Assembly (NCBI GenBank): GCA_009887135.1
Contig: QXYA01000095.1
Location: 3,315-67,314, forward strand
Direction: 5' to 3'
Length of the DNA stretch: 64,000 nt
DNA from: Candidatus Poseidoniales archaeon
GTDB lineage: Archaea > Thermoplasmatota > Poseidoniia > Poseidoniales > Poseidoniaceae
Shown here: positions 51,527 to 60,867 of the stretch, one piece after another
How the letters are laid out: each line of letters opens with the position of its first letter
Numbering within the stretch: the first letter of the stretch is position 1
The notes under the pieces: model-generated
Database searches by the model: none
The model's input: only the letters and a program-made list of their open reading frames with translations
What the model was told of the DNA's origin: nothing
Made by a program: the position numbers and the translations under genes

Positions 51527-54226
51527 TTCGTTTATTTTCCGCTCTGCTCGAGCCAGTAAGCCGCCTGATTGATCATCAGGCTCAGGTTGCTGAGGAGGCT
51601 TTCGAACCTGGAACAGCATCCACCCAACAAGTGCAACGAGTGGCACAATGATCACAGCAGCAATGAGGGATGAGCTTCCACTTGATGTATCATCCGAATC
51701 TGCAGAAGGAGTCTCTGGCTCAACTGGAACCGTGTACTGAAGGCGCAATGAAACATCTGCAAAGGCTGGATCTCTTGCAATGATATCAAACTGTAGAATC
51801 GAACCTTGGACCAATTCTCCAGTGAAAAGTTGAGTACACCAAGAAGTGATTAATGAAGAATCACAATTCATTATTCCACTTTGAAGTACACCGTCAAGAT
51901 TTATGATGACATCCATTTGTGAATCAGGATCTGTATCGCTCCAAAGCCATTGCAACAGAAGTGTGTTTTCAGAGGTCTTTGTGATTGACCCATTCGATAG
52001 AACAGGACGATCCGGTTCAGCACTTATCGTCAAGGTAATTCTCTTTTCGAAGATAATCTCACCATCAGTGACATTCAGCCACCATCCATTGTCAATTCCA
52101 TTTGCATCAATCAATGCAGAAATGAGCAACTCTTGACCAGATATCGCCATTTGCGACTTCGTTGAACCATCTGATTCTAATTCCCATACCAACGCATCTC
52201 CATCGGCATCAACAGCAAAATCAAGAAGGCTTACGAGAAGTGTCTCCTCCTCCCCTAGAGCAATATTCCATGACGATTCAGTAACATCAAATGCATCGTT
52301 CATTGCATTTACTCTGAACGGTACATCAAGTGAAAGAGGTGTATTGAATCCATCAGAGGCAGTTAGCGTGAACACTTCTGCGCCGTTAGCATTGGACAAA
52401 GGAGTAAATCGAATCGTGTCATTTGAAGGTTCAACGAACCATGAAAGCAACTCACCTTCTCCTTGAGTCAATCCGTTAATTTCCATTGCCAAAGGAGCCC
52501 CTTCAGGGTCAGTGATGTATTGAGACGCATCAAACCAAACAGCAGGACCATCTTCGTCAACCACTTGTTGTACCACCGTAGAGAGTTGAATAAGCGGGTC
52601 ATTGATTGGAAGAATACTGCCGTTTAGGGTGACGTTCAACAGATCAAGGATAGCCCCACCTGCTTTCAGTTCCAACGCGACTTTCGTAGTCCCCTCCCAT
52701 TCTTCATCAAGTGGATGTGAAAGTGTGAATCCCAATAAATCGGCATCGATAATGATATTGAAATGTGATTCATTATCAAGAAGTGTGGCGTTGATGATTT
52801 CAATTGCTTGGCCATCAGGGTCGATGGCAATCTCAGAAGAATCGAGATGAACATATCCCCGTTGTGGAACAAGTAGTTCTGGGTAGGGATCAATCAATCC
52901 GATTGGATCATTTGTTCTGTTAAAGTCGAACGTAATGTATCCGGAACCGCCTTCTACAAAGACCTTCAATTTGATTTGATGAGCTCCCGGAGAGACACCA
53001 CTCATTGGCACAACGCACCGAGCCTCATCATTGATGATGACTCCTGAAAACACAGTAGAATTATCAAGAACACATTTTGTTGAAACGGTCCAATTTGAAG
53101 GGATATCGTCGTATTGATCACCGTTTCGCATAGACCATGATGCTAAGAAAACTGCTTCATCAGTTGGACTGAATAAGGTCCCATTCAAACTGATAGGTGT
53201 TGTAAGAGGAATAAGTTGCGCCTCATCGAAGTCTTCATCCACATACCCATTCGAATCGACCACTGTATCGACATCATTCGGACGGTTGAACGCCTCACGG
53301 AAGGACGAATGGTCTCCACGCAATGTTAAGTCAAGATAAGGAAGAACATGCTCCATTGCATGGTCGAGTTGTTCCTCTTGAGTGAGTGAAGCATCTCCAT
53401 CATTGAAGTCTTCAAGGAAGGAAGATGAATCTTGATACTGGTAATGATTTGCTCCAAGTGAGTGGAGTATTTGCCACGCGAACCCATCTACGTTTTCCAG
53501 TACTGGAAGAACGTGTTCTGTTGCTGGTGCTACTTCATCAGCACTTCCTGTTATGAACAGACCAATATTTGGAGCAGGTGCTTGTATCGTCAGTGGCTCG
53601 TTTACTTCCTCAACTTCAAGAGCAAGTCCAACAATAGCTCTCGGCGGTTGGACGGTTTGATTTGTTGCAAGTGTAAGCCAATTGATGTATCCATTGGTTG
53701 CGATAACAGCTCCTACGCCGTGTCCAATGAGGCCCCAATGAGCTTCATCTACGGAACCAAACATTCCAAGCACTGCCTCATTCGACTGGTTCGCATTATA
53801 CATCCATGCTTGAATTTCCTCTAAATCGGAGATCAGATCATTGATTTCAACACTGGTTTGCCATGACGGAATGTACACCATCGTACCCGTTTGTGCAATT
53901 CGTGAGCAGAGAAGCATGTAGTTTTCTGGAGTTTCATTTTCATCAACGATGAGAACCATCCATGGGAATGGACCGTTCCCTGCAACTTCACTGTCCTCTC
54001 CTGAAACCATTGCTGGATAGACGAGGCGATGATCTTGCCCAGGAGGTCCTTGTTGATTCACTGAAAAATCAATCCATCCGACTGGGAAATCTGGCCCTGA
54101 GTGAGGCGATTGGAAATTAGAATCCTCTTCTGGAAATGCTTGCACTCCCGAAAAGGTTGCTAAGACAAGCAACCCACACATCACCAAGGAGCGTGCGCTC
54201 ATAGGGTTGGCTGGCTCTTCGGACAT
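51521..54226 (-). CDS. Secreted alpha/beta-hydrolase-like protein lacking nucleophile serine, with cadherin-like repeats
   Basis: 901 residues from ATG 54226. Signal peptide about 10-30. Residues 50 to about 345 look like the chlorophyllase/PET-hydrolase branch of alpha/beta hydrolases. The nucleophile elbow is GHGVG (167-172), so the usual GHSxG Ser is Gly170. Asp230 (GSADEVAP) and His261 (GANHYQY) of the triad remain. The rest of the outside part consists of cadherin/dystroglycan-like modules with INDP, DPEGAPL and DADGDALV calcium-type turns. A C-terminal membrane helix lies near residue 855, then a short Pro/Gln-rich tail. The hydrolase domain may bind its ligand without cutting it. It starts one base after the shikimate dehydrogenase stop codon, so the two are likely co-transcribed. 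Confidence 0.78.
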   Translation of the reverse strand: MSEEPANPMSARSLVMCGLLVLATFSGVQAFPEEDSNFQSPHSGPDFPVGWIDFSVNQQGPPGQDHRLVYPAMVSGEDSEVAGNGPFPWMVLIVDENETPENYMLLCSRIAQTGTMVYIPSWQTSVEINDLISDLEEIQAWMYNANQSNEAVLGMFGSVDEAHWGLIGHGVGAVIATNGYINWLTLATNQTVQPPRAIVGLALEVEEVNEPLTIQAPAPNIGLFITGSADEVAPATEHVLPVLENVDGFAWQILHSLGANHYQYQDSSSFLEDFNDGDASLTQEEQLDHAMEHVLPYLDLTLRGDHSSFREAFNRPNDVDTVVDSNGYVDEDFDEAQLIPLTTPISLNGTLFSPTDEAVFLASWSMRNGDQYDDIPSNWTVSTKCVLDNSTVFSGVIINDEARCVVPMSGVSPGAHQIKLKVFVEGGSGYITFDFNRTNDPIGLIDPYPELLVPQRGYVHLDSSEIAIDPDGQAIEIINATLLDNESHFNIIIDADLLGFTLSHPLDEEWEGTTKVALELKAGGAILDLLNVTLNGSILPINDPLIQLSTVVQQVVDEDGPAVWFDASQYITDPEGAPLAMEINGLTQGEGELLSWFVEPSNDTIRFTPLSNANGAEVFTLTASDGFNTPLSLDVPFRVNAMNDAFDVTESSWNIALGEEETLLVSLLDFAVDADGDALVWELESDGSTKSQMAISGQELLISALIDANGIDNGWWLNVTDGEIIFEKRITLTISAEPDRPVLSNGSITKTSENTLLLQWLWSDTDPDSQMDVIINLDGVLQSGIMNCDSSLITSWCTQLFTGELVQGSILQFDIIARDPAFADVSLRLQYTVPVEPETPSADSDDTSSGSSSLIAAVIIVPLVALVGWMLFQVRKPPQQPEPDDQSGGLLARAERKINES

Positions 54227-54227
54227 T

Positions 54228-55235
54228 TCATTCTTCCATTGATTTGCTTCTCGAAATGGCCAGTTCAAATTCACAATCAGACAGCCATGACATGAGTTGG
54301 GCAAGTGTGGGCAAATGTTCAGCACTTTGCGGAGCCCACAGACGACGCCATGATTCAAGATGCTGTCCAGCCAGCATCCATCTTCCATCGATTGTAGAGT
54401 TCTTTGAATCGAGGATGGAGTCCCTTTCTAGAAGTGAACCGTTCAAGGGAAGATAATCTGGCGTAAGCGTTCTCTTTACGGCGAGATGTTGATCGTACGT
54501 ACCATCAAAATCGATGAGCAGGTCAAGTTGTTTCACATCTGCTAACTTTTTGGTAATCAGAGACGCATCGATTTTCCTTCGTCCACCAAGCGAAACAACA
54601 TGGCCTCCCGACTCAAGCCAAGCATCTGCGATTGAACGGGCAGAACCGCCGCCCCCATGCAGACCAAGGATCGCTCCAGAAGCAACATCAATTCCGTGGT
54701 GAATTGCAACATCAACCACACCTGCACCATCTGTTGTAGCACAATACCAACCGTGGCCAGTCCATCGCAGCGTATTAACTGAGAGAATATCCATTCCTTT
54801 GTCAACAGGCGTGAAAGCCATACTTTGCAACTGATGCTTCAATGGTGAGGTAAGATTCAACCAAACCTCTTCACCGTGATACTGCGATGGAAGATGATGT
54901 GAGGCTGGCGGACGTTTTCGTGATGGTTCGACTCCTTCAAATGAAGGGCGTATATCTCGGGTTAGAACTTCCCCCACAAGTCTTGTAAGTTGTACCGAGT
55001 TCTTGTTGAGTCGACTTCCGAGTAGAGCCCAATCCGGATTATGTTCATCATGCTCGATATATCCCCATCCTAACACCTCATCCACGTGCACAGATTCAAT
55101 CAGTCGTAACGATCGAGGAATTAGATTCGGAATCTGGTTCTTTTTCTTTAAGTGATGGAATACCAGATGAAACAGCATTGGAGAGAGTGAATGCGATATG
55201 GGCGAGCCTCCCACCGCATATCGTACCTCGCCCAT
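54228..55235 (-). CDS. aroE: Shikimate dehydrogenase (AroE), with a large N-terminal-domain insertion
   Basis: 335 residues from ATG 55235 (MGEVRYAVGG). The N-terminal substrate motif is GSPISHSLSPML. The catalytic Lys lies in LNLTSPLKHQ, the match to NVTxPxK. The binding strands VNTLRW and CATTDGAGVVD fit VNT...NTDGxG, and LHGGGGSARSI is the NADP loop. The enzyme reduces 3-dehydroshikimate with NADPH in aromatic amino acid synthesis. Normal AroE is about 270 residues; here about 65 extra residues lie between the SLSP motif and the NLTSPLK motif, so this is a divergent type. A TATA-like element (minus strand CAATAAAGA) is centred 21 bases upstream. The divergent membrane gene starts about 108 bases away. 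Confidence 0.87.
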   Translation of the reverse strand: MGEVRYAVGGSPISHSLSPMLFHLVFHHLKKKNQIPNLIPRSLRLIESVHVDEVLGWGYIEHDEHNPDWALLGSRLNKNSVQLTRLVGEVLTRDIRPSFEGVEPSRKRPPASHHLPSQYHGEEVWLNLTSPLKHQLQSMAFTPVDKGMDILSVNTLRWTGHGWYCATTDGAGVVDVAIHHGIDVASGAILGLHGGGGSARSIADAWLESGGHVVSLGGRRKIDASLITKKLADVKQLDLLIDFDGTYDQHLAVKRTLTPDYLPLNGSLLERDSILDSKNSTIDGRWMLAGQHLESWRRLWAPQSAEHLPTLAQLMSWLSDCEFELAISRSKSMEE

Positions 55236-55251
55236 GTACCCTCCATGGAAC

Positions 55252-55260
55252 TCTTTATTG
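55252..55260 (-). promoter_or_regulatory. TATA-like promoter element of aroE
   Basis: Minus strand CAATAAAGA is centred about 21 bases upstream of the aroE ATG (55235), within the divergent spacer. Confidence 0.35.
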
Positions 55261-55343
55261 ATGAACATCTGTCCCCAAAAACACGAGATTTTGTTTATTT
55301 CCGTCGGCATCGGATTCAAGAGGAAGGAGTGCATAGCATTACC

Positions 55344-55652
55344 ATGGCGGCAGCAGAACGTGGTTCATTTCTCTGGTTTATGTTCGGAATTACTCAATTT
55401 TTCCTATCGATTAAACTCATGGGAGAGGTAGAGGGATGGGTTACAACCCTGTTTGGAGGTGGGGCTGCTGCTGCAATAATGCTCGCCATCGTTGTGTTCC
55501 GCATGGAGCAAAAGGAATTACTATTGAATCCACTCAAACTCAATCGTGAAGTCAATGAAGATGCAATCAAGAATCAAGGCAAGGGCGTTGGTTTCGGTGT
55601 CATAACCTGGGTTGTTTCCCTAATTACCCTCATCTTCTTCGTCGACTTTTGA
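55344..55652 (+). CDS. Small membrane protein, first gene of the NfeD-flotillin run
   Basis: 102 residues from ATG 55344 (MAAAERGSF). It has three hydrophobic segments: about 8-24, 33-50 and 82-100, with a polar loop rich in Glu/Asn/Lys in the middle. No family motif is evident. The frame is open further upstream to 55191, with an ATG at 55245, but that would leave only nine bases between divergent starts and no room for promoters. Twelve bases separate its stop from the next small membrane gene. The four genes 55344-57992 run in one direction with short gaps. Confidence 0.6.
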   Translation: MAAAERGSFLWFMFGITQFFLSIKLMGEVEGWVTTLFGGGAAAAIMLAIVVFRMEQKELLLNPLKLNREVNEDAIKNQGKGVGFGVITWVVSLITLIFFVDF

Positions 55653-55663
55653 TATCGATTACT

Positions 55664-55906
55664 ATGGTTTCCCCAGACATCACGACCTTTCGAACCATTG
55701 ATGATGGTGCTGAAGAATTGTTTGGTGGATTTTGGCCGTTTTTGAAACGTACACTCCTAATTTTTTTGCCACTATGGACATGGCTTCTGTGCTGGAGTGC
55801 TGGATTCAACAACATCGTATCGGCAACTCTAGCAGGACTCTCCATATCAGTCATTGTTGGCATCGAACGGTACAAATTAAGCCGAACTCCCAGTAAAGAC
55901 AATTAA
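55664..55906 (+). CDS. Small membrane protein, unknown
   Basis: 80 residues from ATG 55664 (MVSPDITT); a TTG at 55649 is an alternative. There are two hydrophobic segments (about 24-45 and 50-66), the first containing LIFLPLWTWLLCW. The N-terminus is acidic and the C-terminus basic. No motif is recognised. It lies between another small membrane protein and the NfeD-like gene, with gaps of 11 and 22 bases, so it is probably co-transcribed. Confidence 0.55.
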   Translation: MVSPDITTFRTIDDGAEELFGGFWPFLKRTLLIFLPLWTWLLCWSAGFNNIVSATLAGLSISVIVGIERYKLSRTPSKDN

Positions 55907-55928
55907 GGCCAACCTTGGATTGAGAATT

Positions 55929-56537
55929 ATGAGTATCTTTGAATGGCTTGCAGACCTAGCAGGAATCGAAGCACCAACCTTACTAGAAGTCATCTTCGTT
56001 AGTTGTGCTATTTTGGGAGGAATCCTTTTCTTCATCATGATGATTTTAATGCTCGTTGGAGACATTATTGGAGGAGTTGGAGAAGCGGTTGGTTTTGACG
56101 CAGACATTGGAACAGATCTCGGATTCGAAATGTTAAGCATTCAAGGGCTTTCAGTAGCTGTGATGATGTTTGGACTCACTGGTATGTTTGGCCTATCGGC
56201 GACAGGCAGCGACGTAGCTGCCGTATTGTTCGGAGGAGCAGGTGCGGCCGGTGGAATGTACGGCATGGCTCAAATGATGAGAGGAATAAGCCACCTGCAA
56301 GCAGATGGTACTATGAATTACGATGATGCTATTGGCCAAAGAGGCCAAGTATACTCTCGAATCCGACCAAATGAATCTGGAGAAGTTCAGATTCCACTCG
56401 GTGGATCACTCAAGAACGTCATAGCACGTGCAAAAGATAAGGCCATGCTCATTCCTAGTGGAGAATTCATCAAAGTTATTGACCGTATTGGATCAACAAT
56501 GATTGTTATCCCGCTTGAGGATGCTTCCGAAGAATAA
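55929..56537 (+). CDS. NfeD-like/YuaF-type membrane protein
   Basis: 202 residues from ATG 55929. Several membrane helices occupy about 20-130 with glycine-rich parts (LFGGAGAAGGMYGM). A C-terminal beta-barrel domain (OB-like, about 140-200) starts GQRGQVYSRIRPNESGEV and ends TMIVIPLED, as in NfeD/YuaF proteins. Such proteins work with flotillins in bacteria, where the pair forms membrane microdomains or protein-quality-control assemblies. The flotillin gene follows on the same strand after 63 bases, which supports the call. A TTG three codons upstream (55920) also opens the frame. Confidence 0.75.
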   Translation: MSIFEWLADLAGIEAPTLLEVIFVSCAILGGILFFIMMILMLVGDIIGGVGEAVGFDADIGTDLGFEMLSIQGLSVAVMMFGLTGMFGLSATGSDVAAVLFGGAGAAGGMYGMAQMMRGISHLQADGTMNYDDAIGQRGQVYSRIRPNESGEVQIPLGGSLKNVIARAKDKAMLIPSGEFIKVIDRIGSTMIVIPLEDASEE

Positions 56538-56570
56538 GCGTCACCAAGGGTTTACGGACGTAGGCAAAGC

Positions 56571-56579
56571 AGTTAATAG
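56571..56579 (+). promoter_or_regulatory. TATA-like promoter element of the flotillin gene
   Basis: AGTTAATAG is centred about 26 bases upstream of ATG 56601, so flotillin may also be transcribed on its own as a leaderless mRNA. Confidence 0.45.
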
Positions 56580-56600
56580 GATGGGTTCTGTAAAACTAAT

Positions 56601-57992
56601 ATGGCGGACGCATCGACCTGGGCAGTTTTCATAATTTTTGCAGTATTAGCAGTTGGAGCATTTGGATTTATCCTTCTTGTAACTCGTTACAAGCGATGTG
56701 CTTCTGACGAAATCTTGGTTGTCTATGGACGTATCAAGGGGGGTGCAGCATCACGTTGTATCCATGGAGGTGCCGTCATGGTTTGGCCTCTTGTCCAAGA
56801 ATACAAGAAAATCTCACTTACTCCAATGACAATTTCTATCCCATTGGATAACGCCCTTTCTCTGCAAAATATTCGTATCAACGTACCCTCCACATTCACT
56901 GTTGGTGTAAGTACAAACCCATTGATTATGGCTAACGCAGCAGAACGTCTTCTGCACCTTACCAAGGACGCTATTGAAGCAATGGCACAAGAAATCATCT
57001 TGGGTCAACTCCGACTTACCGTTGCAAGTCTTACAATTGAACAGATTAACCAAGACAGAGATTCATTCCTCGAACTCATTCGAGACAACGTAGGTGCTGA
57101 ACTACACAAGCTCGGTCTTTACCTCATCAACGTCAACATCATCGATATTACTGACGAATCAAACTACATCGAAAGCATCGGTAAGAAAGCTGCATCTGGT
57201 GCAGTTAACAAGGCGCTTGTCGACGTAGCAAACGCAGAACGTGATGGTGCAATCGGTAAGGCAAACGCTGACCGAGACAGAGAAGTTCAAGTCGCAAACA
57301 ACGTTGCTGAATCTCAGAAGGGACAGAAGACTGCTGAAGTTGATCGACGTGTTTACATTCAACAACAAGAAGCACTTGGTGTTCAAGGAGAAAACTTGTC
57401 CCGTGCAGAAATCGCATCGTACCAGGCGGATCTCGATGAAAAGGAAGCACATGCTATGCAGCGTGCTGAAGTTGCTCGAAGAACTGCTGAGATGGAAGTT
57501 CAAAAGGCACAGTATATGCTCGAACAAGAGCGTCTACGTGCTGAAGAGATTGTAAAGGAAGAGATTTCTAAGACTCAAATCGAGATTGCATCCGAAGCTG
57601 AAGCAGAACGTCTACGACGTATCGCTCGTGGTGAAGCAGATGCTGTACTTGCTCGTTACAATGCTGAAGCGGAAGGTACCAAAGCGGTTCTTGAAGCAAA
57701 GGCAAATGGATACAAGCAACTCGTTGCAAGTGCAGGTGGCGATGTAAAGGCTGCTGCGACCCTCCTCATGGTTGAGAAGATTGAAGAAATCGTTGCTCGA
57801 CAAACAGAAGCAATCGCAAACCTACAAATCGACAAGATCACAGTTTGGGATTCTGGTGCAGGTGGAAGCGAAGGAGGAAGCACAGCAAACTTTGTTTCTT
57901 CTCTCATCCGTTCCTTGCCTCCAGTTCATGATGTAGCCAAGATGGCTGGTGTTGATTTGCCAGATTATCTCGGTTCCATGAAAGAAGAGTGA
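56601..57992 (+). CDS. Flotillin-like SPFH/PHB protein
   Basis: 463 residues. A membrane-inserting N-terminal helix (about 7-28) is followed by an SPFH/PHB domain (about 29-200) with SLTPMTISIPLDNALSLQN and NVPSTFTVGVSTNP. A long Ala/Glu-rich coiled coil (about 205-385) has repeated EAEAERLRR-type heptads. A short C-terminal region with gly/ser and LPPVHDVAKMAG follows. This is the flotillin (FloT/YuaG) plan. Flotillins form large cage-like oligomers and organise membrane domains. The upstream NfeD-like gene repeats the bacterial floT neighbourhood. In archaea this pair is less studied. It is a good candidate for membrane organisation or protein turnover with LonB, though that link is only inferred. 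Confidence 0.9.
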   Translation: MADASTWAVFIIFAVLAVGAFGFILLVTRYKRCASDEILVVYGRIKGGAASRCIHGGAVMVWPLVQEYKKISLTPMTISIPLDNALSLQNIRINVPSTFTVGVSTNPLIMANAAERLLHLTKDAIEAMAQEIILGQLRLTVASLTIEQINQDRDSFLELIRDNVGAELHKLGLYLINVNIIDITDESNYIESIGKKAASGAVNKALVDVANAERDGAIGKANADRDREVQVANNVAESQKGQKTAEVDRRVYIQQQEALGVQGENLSRAEIASYQADLDEKEAHAMQRAEVARRTAEMEVQKAQYMLEQERLRAEEIVKEEISKTQIEIASEAEAERLRRIARGEADAVLARYNAEAEGTKAVLEAKANGYKQLVASAGGDVKAAATLLMVEKIEEIVARQTEAIANLQIDKITVWDSGAGGSEGGSTANFVSSLIRSLPPVHDVAKMAGVDLPDYLGSMKEE

Positions 57993-58080
57993 TTCGGTTT
58001 AGCCGAAGAACCGCTAAATTGGACGGTTTATCCTCTGAATAGGGGTTTCTTTGAAAGCCAAACTGCTTTGCATAGAAATT

Positions 58081-59796
58081 ATGGCCAGTGATTTAGAGAT
58101 TGCAAGGAAGGCTGAATTAGAACCTATTGAAGCGATTGCTTGGAAGTTAGGTATTCCGTCAAGTGATTTGATTGCCTATGGGTCGAGTATGGCTAAGATT
58201 TCCTGGGATGGGATGAAACAGCGCTTTTCTTCATCTAAAGGAAACCTGATTCTTGTCACATCTGTAAACCCGACTCCGTTTGGAGAAGGCAAAACTGTAA
58301 CGACCATTGGACTCACTCAATCCCTCTGCCGAATTGGAAAGAATGCAACATGTGTTATTCGAGAACCATCCATGGGCCCTGTTTTTGGAATCAAAGGTGG
58401 AGCTGCTGGTGGAGGTAATTCACAAGTACTTCCAATGGAGGAGATTAACCTCCACTTTACAGGAGATCTCCATGCAGTAACTTCTGCACATAATCTTCTT
58501 TCATCTTTAATTGACAATCATATCAAACACGGTAATGCCTGTAAAATTGATACGAACAGAGTCTTTTGGCCAAGAGTTGTTGATCTTAACGATCGTTCTC
58601 TCCGTGATGTTGTGGTTGGCCTAGGAGGTCCTGCAAACGGGAACGTTCGCCAAGATCGGTTTGATATAACAGCCGCTTCTGAAATCATGGCTATTCTTGT
58701 TCTTGCTAAGGATTACAGTGACCTTCGACATCGTTTAGGAGAGATTGTAATCGCTCAATCCATCGAAGGGCATCCAATTAAGGCTGAGCATATCGAAGCT
58801 GCTGGATCAATGGCCTTGCTCCTTCGCAATGCCTTTTTACCAAACCTCGTACAAACCTTAGAAGGAAATCCAGCATTTATTCACGGTGGACCATTTGCAA
58901 ATATTGCTCATGGAAATTCATCAATTGTAGCTGATAGAATCGCACTCTCTTGTGCAGATTATGTTGTGACAGAAGCAGGTTTCGGAAGTGACATGGGGGC
59001 TGAGAAATTCATGCACATTAAGGCTGCAACCTCTGGAAAGGCTCCAGATTGCGTTGTAATGAATGTCACAGTTCGATCTATGAAACTTCATGGAAAGGCC
59101 TTTGGAGAACGCGGAGGATACAGACCGTCGAAGGAAGAACTTGAAACTGAGAATGTAACTGCTGTTGTGGCTGGAGCAACATCGAATCTTGATCGACACA
59201 TCAAGAATATGCTTCGTTTTGGAATTCCTGTTGTCGTTTCAATCAATCGCTTTGCAAGTGATACCGATGCTGAACTCGAAGCAATTGAAGAAGCATCACG
59301 AGCAAGTGGTGCAAGCAGAGTCTGTCGAACAGAAGTTCACTCAAAGGGTGGAGAAGGCGGAGAGGCACTTGCGAATGCTGTGGTGGATTCCATACACGAT
59401 CACGTTGCTGCAGGACGGCCCTTTTTGCCCCTTGTTAGCCCTGATGATACAATCGAAAAGAAGGTTGAAGCCATCGCAACTCGAATGTATGGAGCATCGA
59501 ATGTAATCTTCGAAGCACCTGCACTACGTCAATTGAAGAAAATCCAAGAATGGGGATATGGTAATCTCCCTGTTTGTATGGCAAAGACTCAGTACTCTTT
59601 TTCACACGATGCTGGAATGCTTGGAGCTCCATCTGGCTTTGAATTACCAGTTCGTGAATTTAGATTAAATGCAGGAGCAGGTTTCGTAGTTGCAATTCTT
59701 GGTTCAATAATGACCATGCCAGGACTACCTAAGCGACCTGCTGCAAATGATATGGACATGGATGAGGATGGAAATCTCGTTGGTGTTTTCGGGTGA
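58081..59796 (+). CDS. fhs: Formate-tetrahydrofolate ligase
   Basis: 571 residues from ATG 58081 (MASDLEIARK); the frame is open to 58051. P-loop TPFGEGKTVT, then REPSMGPVFGIKGGAAGGG and MEEINLHFTGD are the strongest family signatures, and FGSDMGAEKF and CRTEVHSKGGEGG lie in the second half. It makes 10-formyl-THF from formate, ATP and THF, feeding purine and one-carbon metabolism. The full length matches the bacterial enzyme. Its presence means the cell uses folate, not only methanopterin, as a C1 carrier, which fits PanB here. Pelota follows after six bases, so they probably share a transcript. Confidence 0.94.
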   Translation: MASDLEIARKAELEPIEAIAWKLGIPSSDLIAYGSSMAKISWDGMKQRFSSSKGNLILVTSVNPTPFGEGKTVTTIGLTQSLCRIGKNATCVIREPSMGPVFGIKGGAAGGGNSQVLPMEEINLHFTGDLHAVTSAHNLLSSLIDNHIKHGNACKIDTNRVFWPRVVDLNDRSLRDVVVGLGGPANGNVRQDRFDITAASEIMAILVLAKDYSDLRHRLGEIVIAQSIEGHPIKAEHIEAAGSMALLLRNAFLPNLVQTLEGNPAFIHGGPFANIAHGNSSIVADRIALSCADYVVTEAGFGSDMGAEKFMHIKAATSGKAPDCVVMNVTVRSMKLHGKAFGERGGYRPSKEELETENVTAVVAGATSNLDRHIKNMLRFGIPVVVSINRFASDTDAELEAIEEASRASGASRVCRTEVHSKGGEGGEALANAVVDSIHDHVAAGRPFLPLVSPDDTIEKKVEAIATRMYGASNVIFEAPALRQLKKIQEWGYGNLPVCMAKTQYSFSHDAGMLGAPSGFELPVREFRLNAGAGFVVAILGSIMTMPGLPKRPAANDMDMDEDGNLVGVFG

Positions 59797-59802
59797 TCCT
59801 GA

Positions 59803-60867
59803 ATGCAACTGCTAAAGCAAAGCGAGCAACATTGGAAACTTCGGATTGATTCTGAAGATGACTTATGGGTACTTGCAAGGTTTGCGATTTCAGGAAGAAG
59901 CCTTGCAATGCTTGGTGAACGTAGAGATACAACAACTGCAGAATCGGGAGATCGGGCTAAGGCTGCTGAGCGAAAAAAGATGTGGATTCAACTCAGAATT
60001 ATCACCACTGAATACAAAACCTACTCCAATATCCTACGAGTGCATGGCACAATTGAACAAGCCCCAATAGACGTTGGTTCACACCATACACATCTTATCG
60101 AAGTGGGAGATGAAATTGAGCTTCATTCACTACGTGGATTTCCTGAATACGACAGACTCTTGCTTGAGGAAACCATGAACTCCGATAAGAAGAGTACTAT
60201 ATCGATCATCGTTGTTGAAAATGATGAAATTATTCTTTTTGAAGTTACACGGCGAGGATTGCGAGAAGGTGCTACGTGGACAATGCGCGGTGGAGGGAAG
60301 CGTGGTGATATTCGAACAAGTGAATCCGTTGCTAAATCGTTCCAACAACAAGTTGCAAAGGAGATTCTCGCTGCTACTTCAACAAATAAACCTATGATCT
60401 TGTGTGGGCCAGGTCATGCGAGAGAACGATTACGTAATGTGATTATCACTCAAGACCCACAACGAACCATCCGGCTTGTATCCACATCCATGGCAGGTCG
60501 CTCAGGAGCGAATGAAATTATTCGTGAAGGATTAGCAGATGAACTCCTCTCCCAATATGCAATTAGTAAAGAAATAAAATTACTGGAAGAGGTCTGGCTT
60601 CGTTTAAGTAAGAATGGAGCTGTGGCCTATGGTGAAAAAGAATTATCGAGAGCAATGAATGAAGGGGCAATAGAAACGTTACTCATTTCAGCGGACACAC
60701 TTCGAGACCCTGAAGCAATGATTGATGGCACACCTGTTTCTTCTTGGGTAGAAGCAATTAGTGACATAGGTGCTGAACTGGTTCAATGTTCATCTGACCA
60801 TGATTCAGGTGAACAACTCAACAACATGGGTGGAATCATTGCATTATTGAGATATCGGATGGTGTGA
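59803..60867 (+). CDS. pelA: Ribosome-rescue factor pelota (aPelota/Dom34)
   Basis: 354 residues. The three-domain pattern of pelota is visible: an N-terminal Sm-like domain (about 1-130) with HWKLRIDSEDDLW and VGSHHTHLIEVGDEI; a middle eRF1-like domain with ILFEVTRRGLREGA and ILCGPGHARERL; and a C-terminal domain ending in NNMGGIIALLRYRM. It lacks a GGQ motif, as expected, so it releases stalled ribosomes without hydrolysing peptidyl-tRNA, together with aABCE1 and an EF1-alpha-like GTPase. The start (ATG 59803) is six bases after fhs. Its stop overlaps the next frame by four bases (GTGA), suggesting coupling. Confidence 0.93.
   Translation: MQLLKQSEQHWKLRIDSEDDLWVLARFAISGRSLAMLGERRDTTTAESGDRAKAAERKKMWIQLRIITTEYKTYSNILRVHGTIEQAPIDVGSHHTHLIEVGDEIELHSLRGFPEYDRLLLEETMNSDKKSTISIIVVENDEIILFEVTRRGLREGATWTMRGGGKRGDIRTSESVAKSFQQQVAKEILAATSTNKPMILCGPGHARERLRNVIITQDPQRTIRLVSTSMAGRSGANEIIREGLADELLSQYAISKEIKLLEEVWLRLSKNGAVAYGEKELSRAMNEGAIETLLISADTLRDPEAMIDGTPVSSWVEAISDIGAELVQCSSDHDSGEQLNNMGGIIALLRYRMV

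Noticed and set aside
55191..55343. Earlier start for the first NfeD-run membrane gene
   Set aside because: It would overlap the aroE start region and leave no divergent promoter space.
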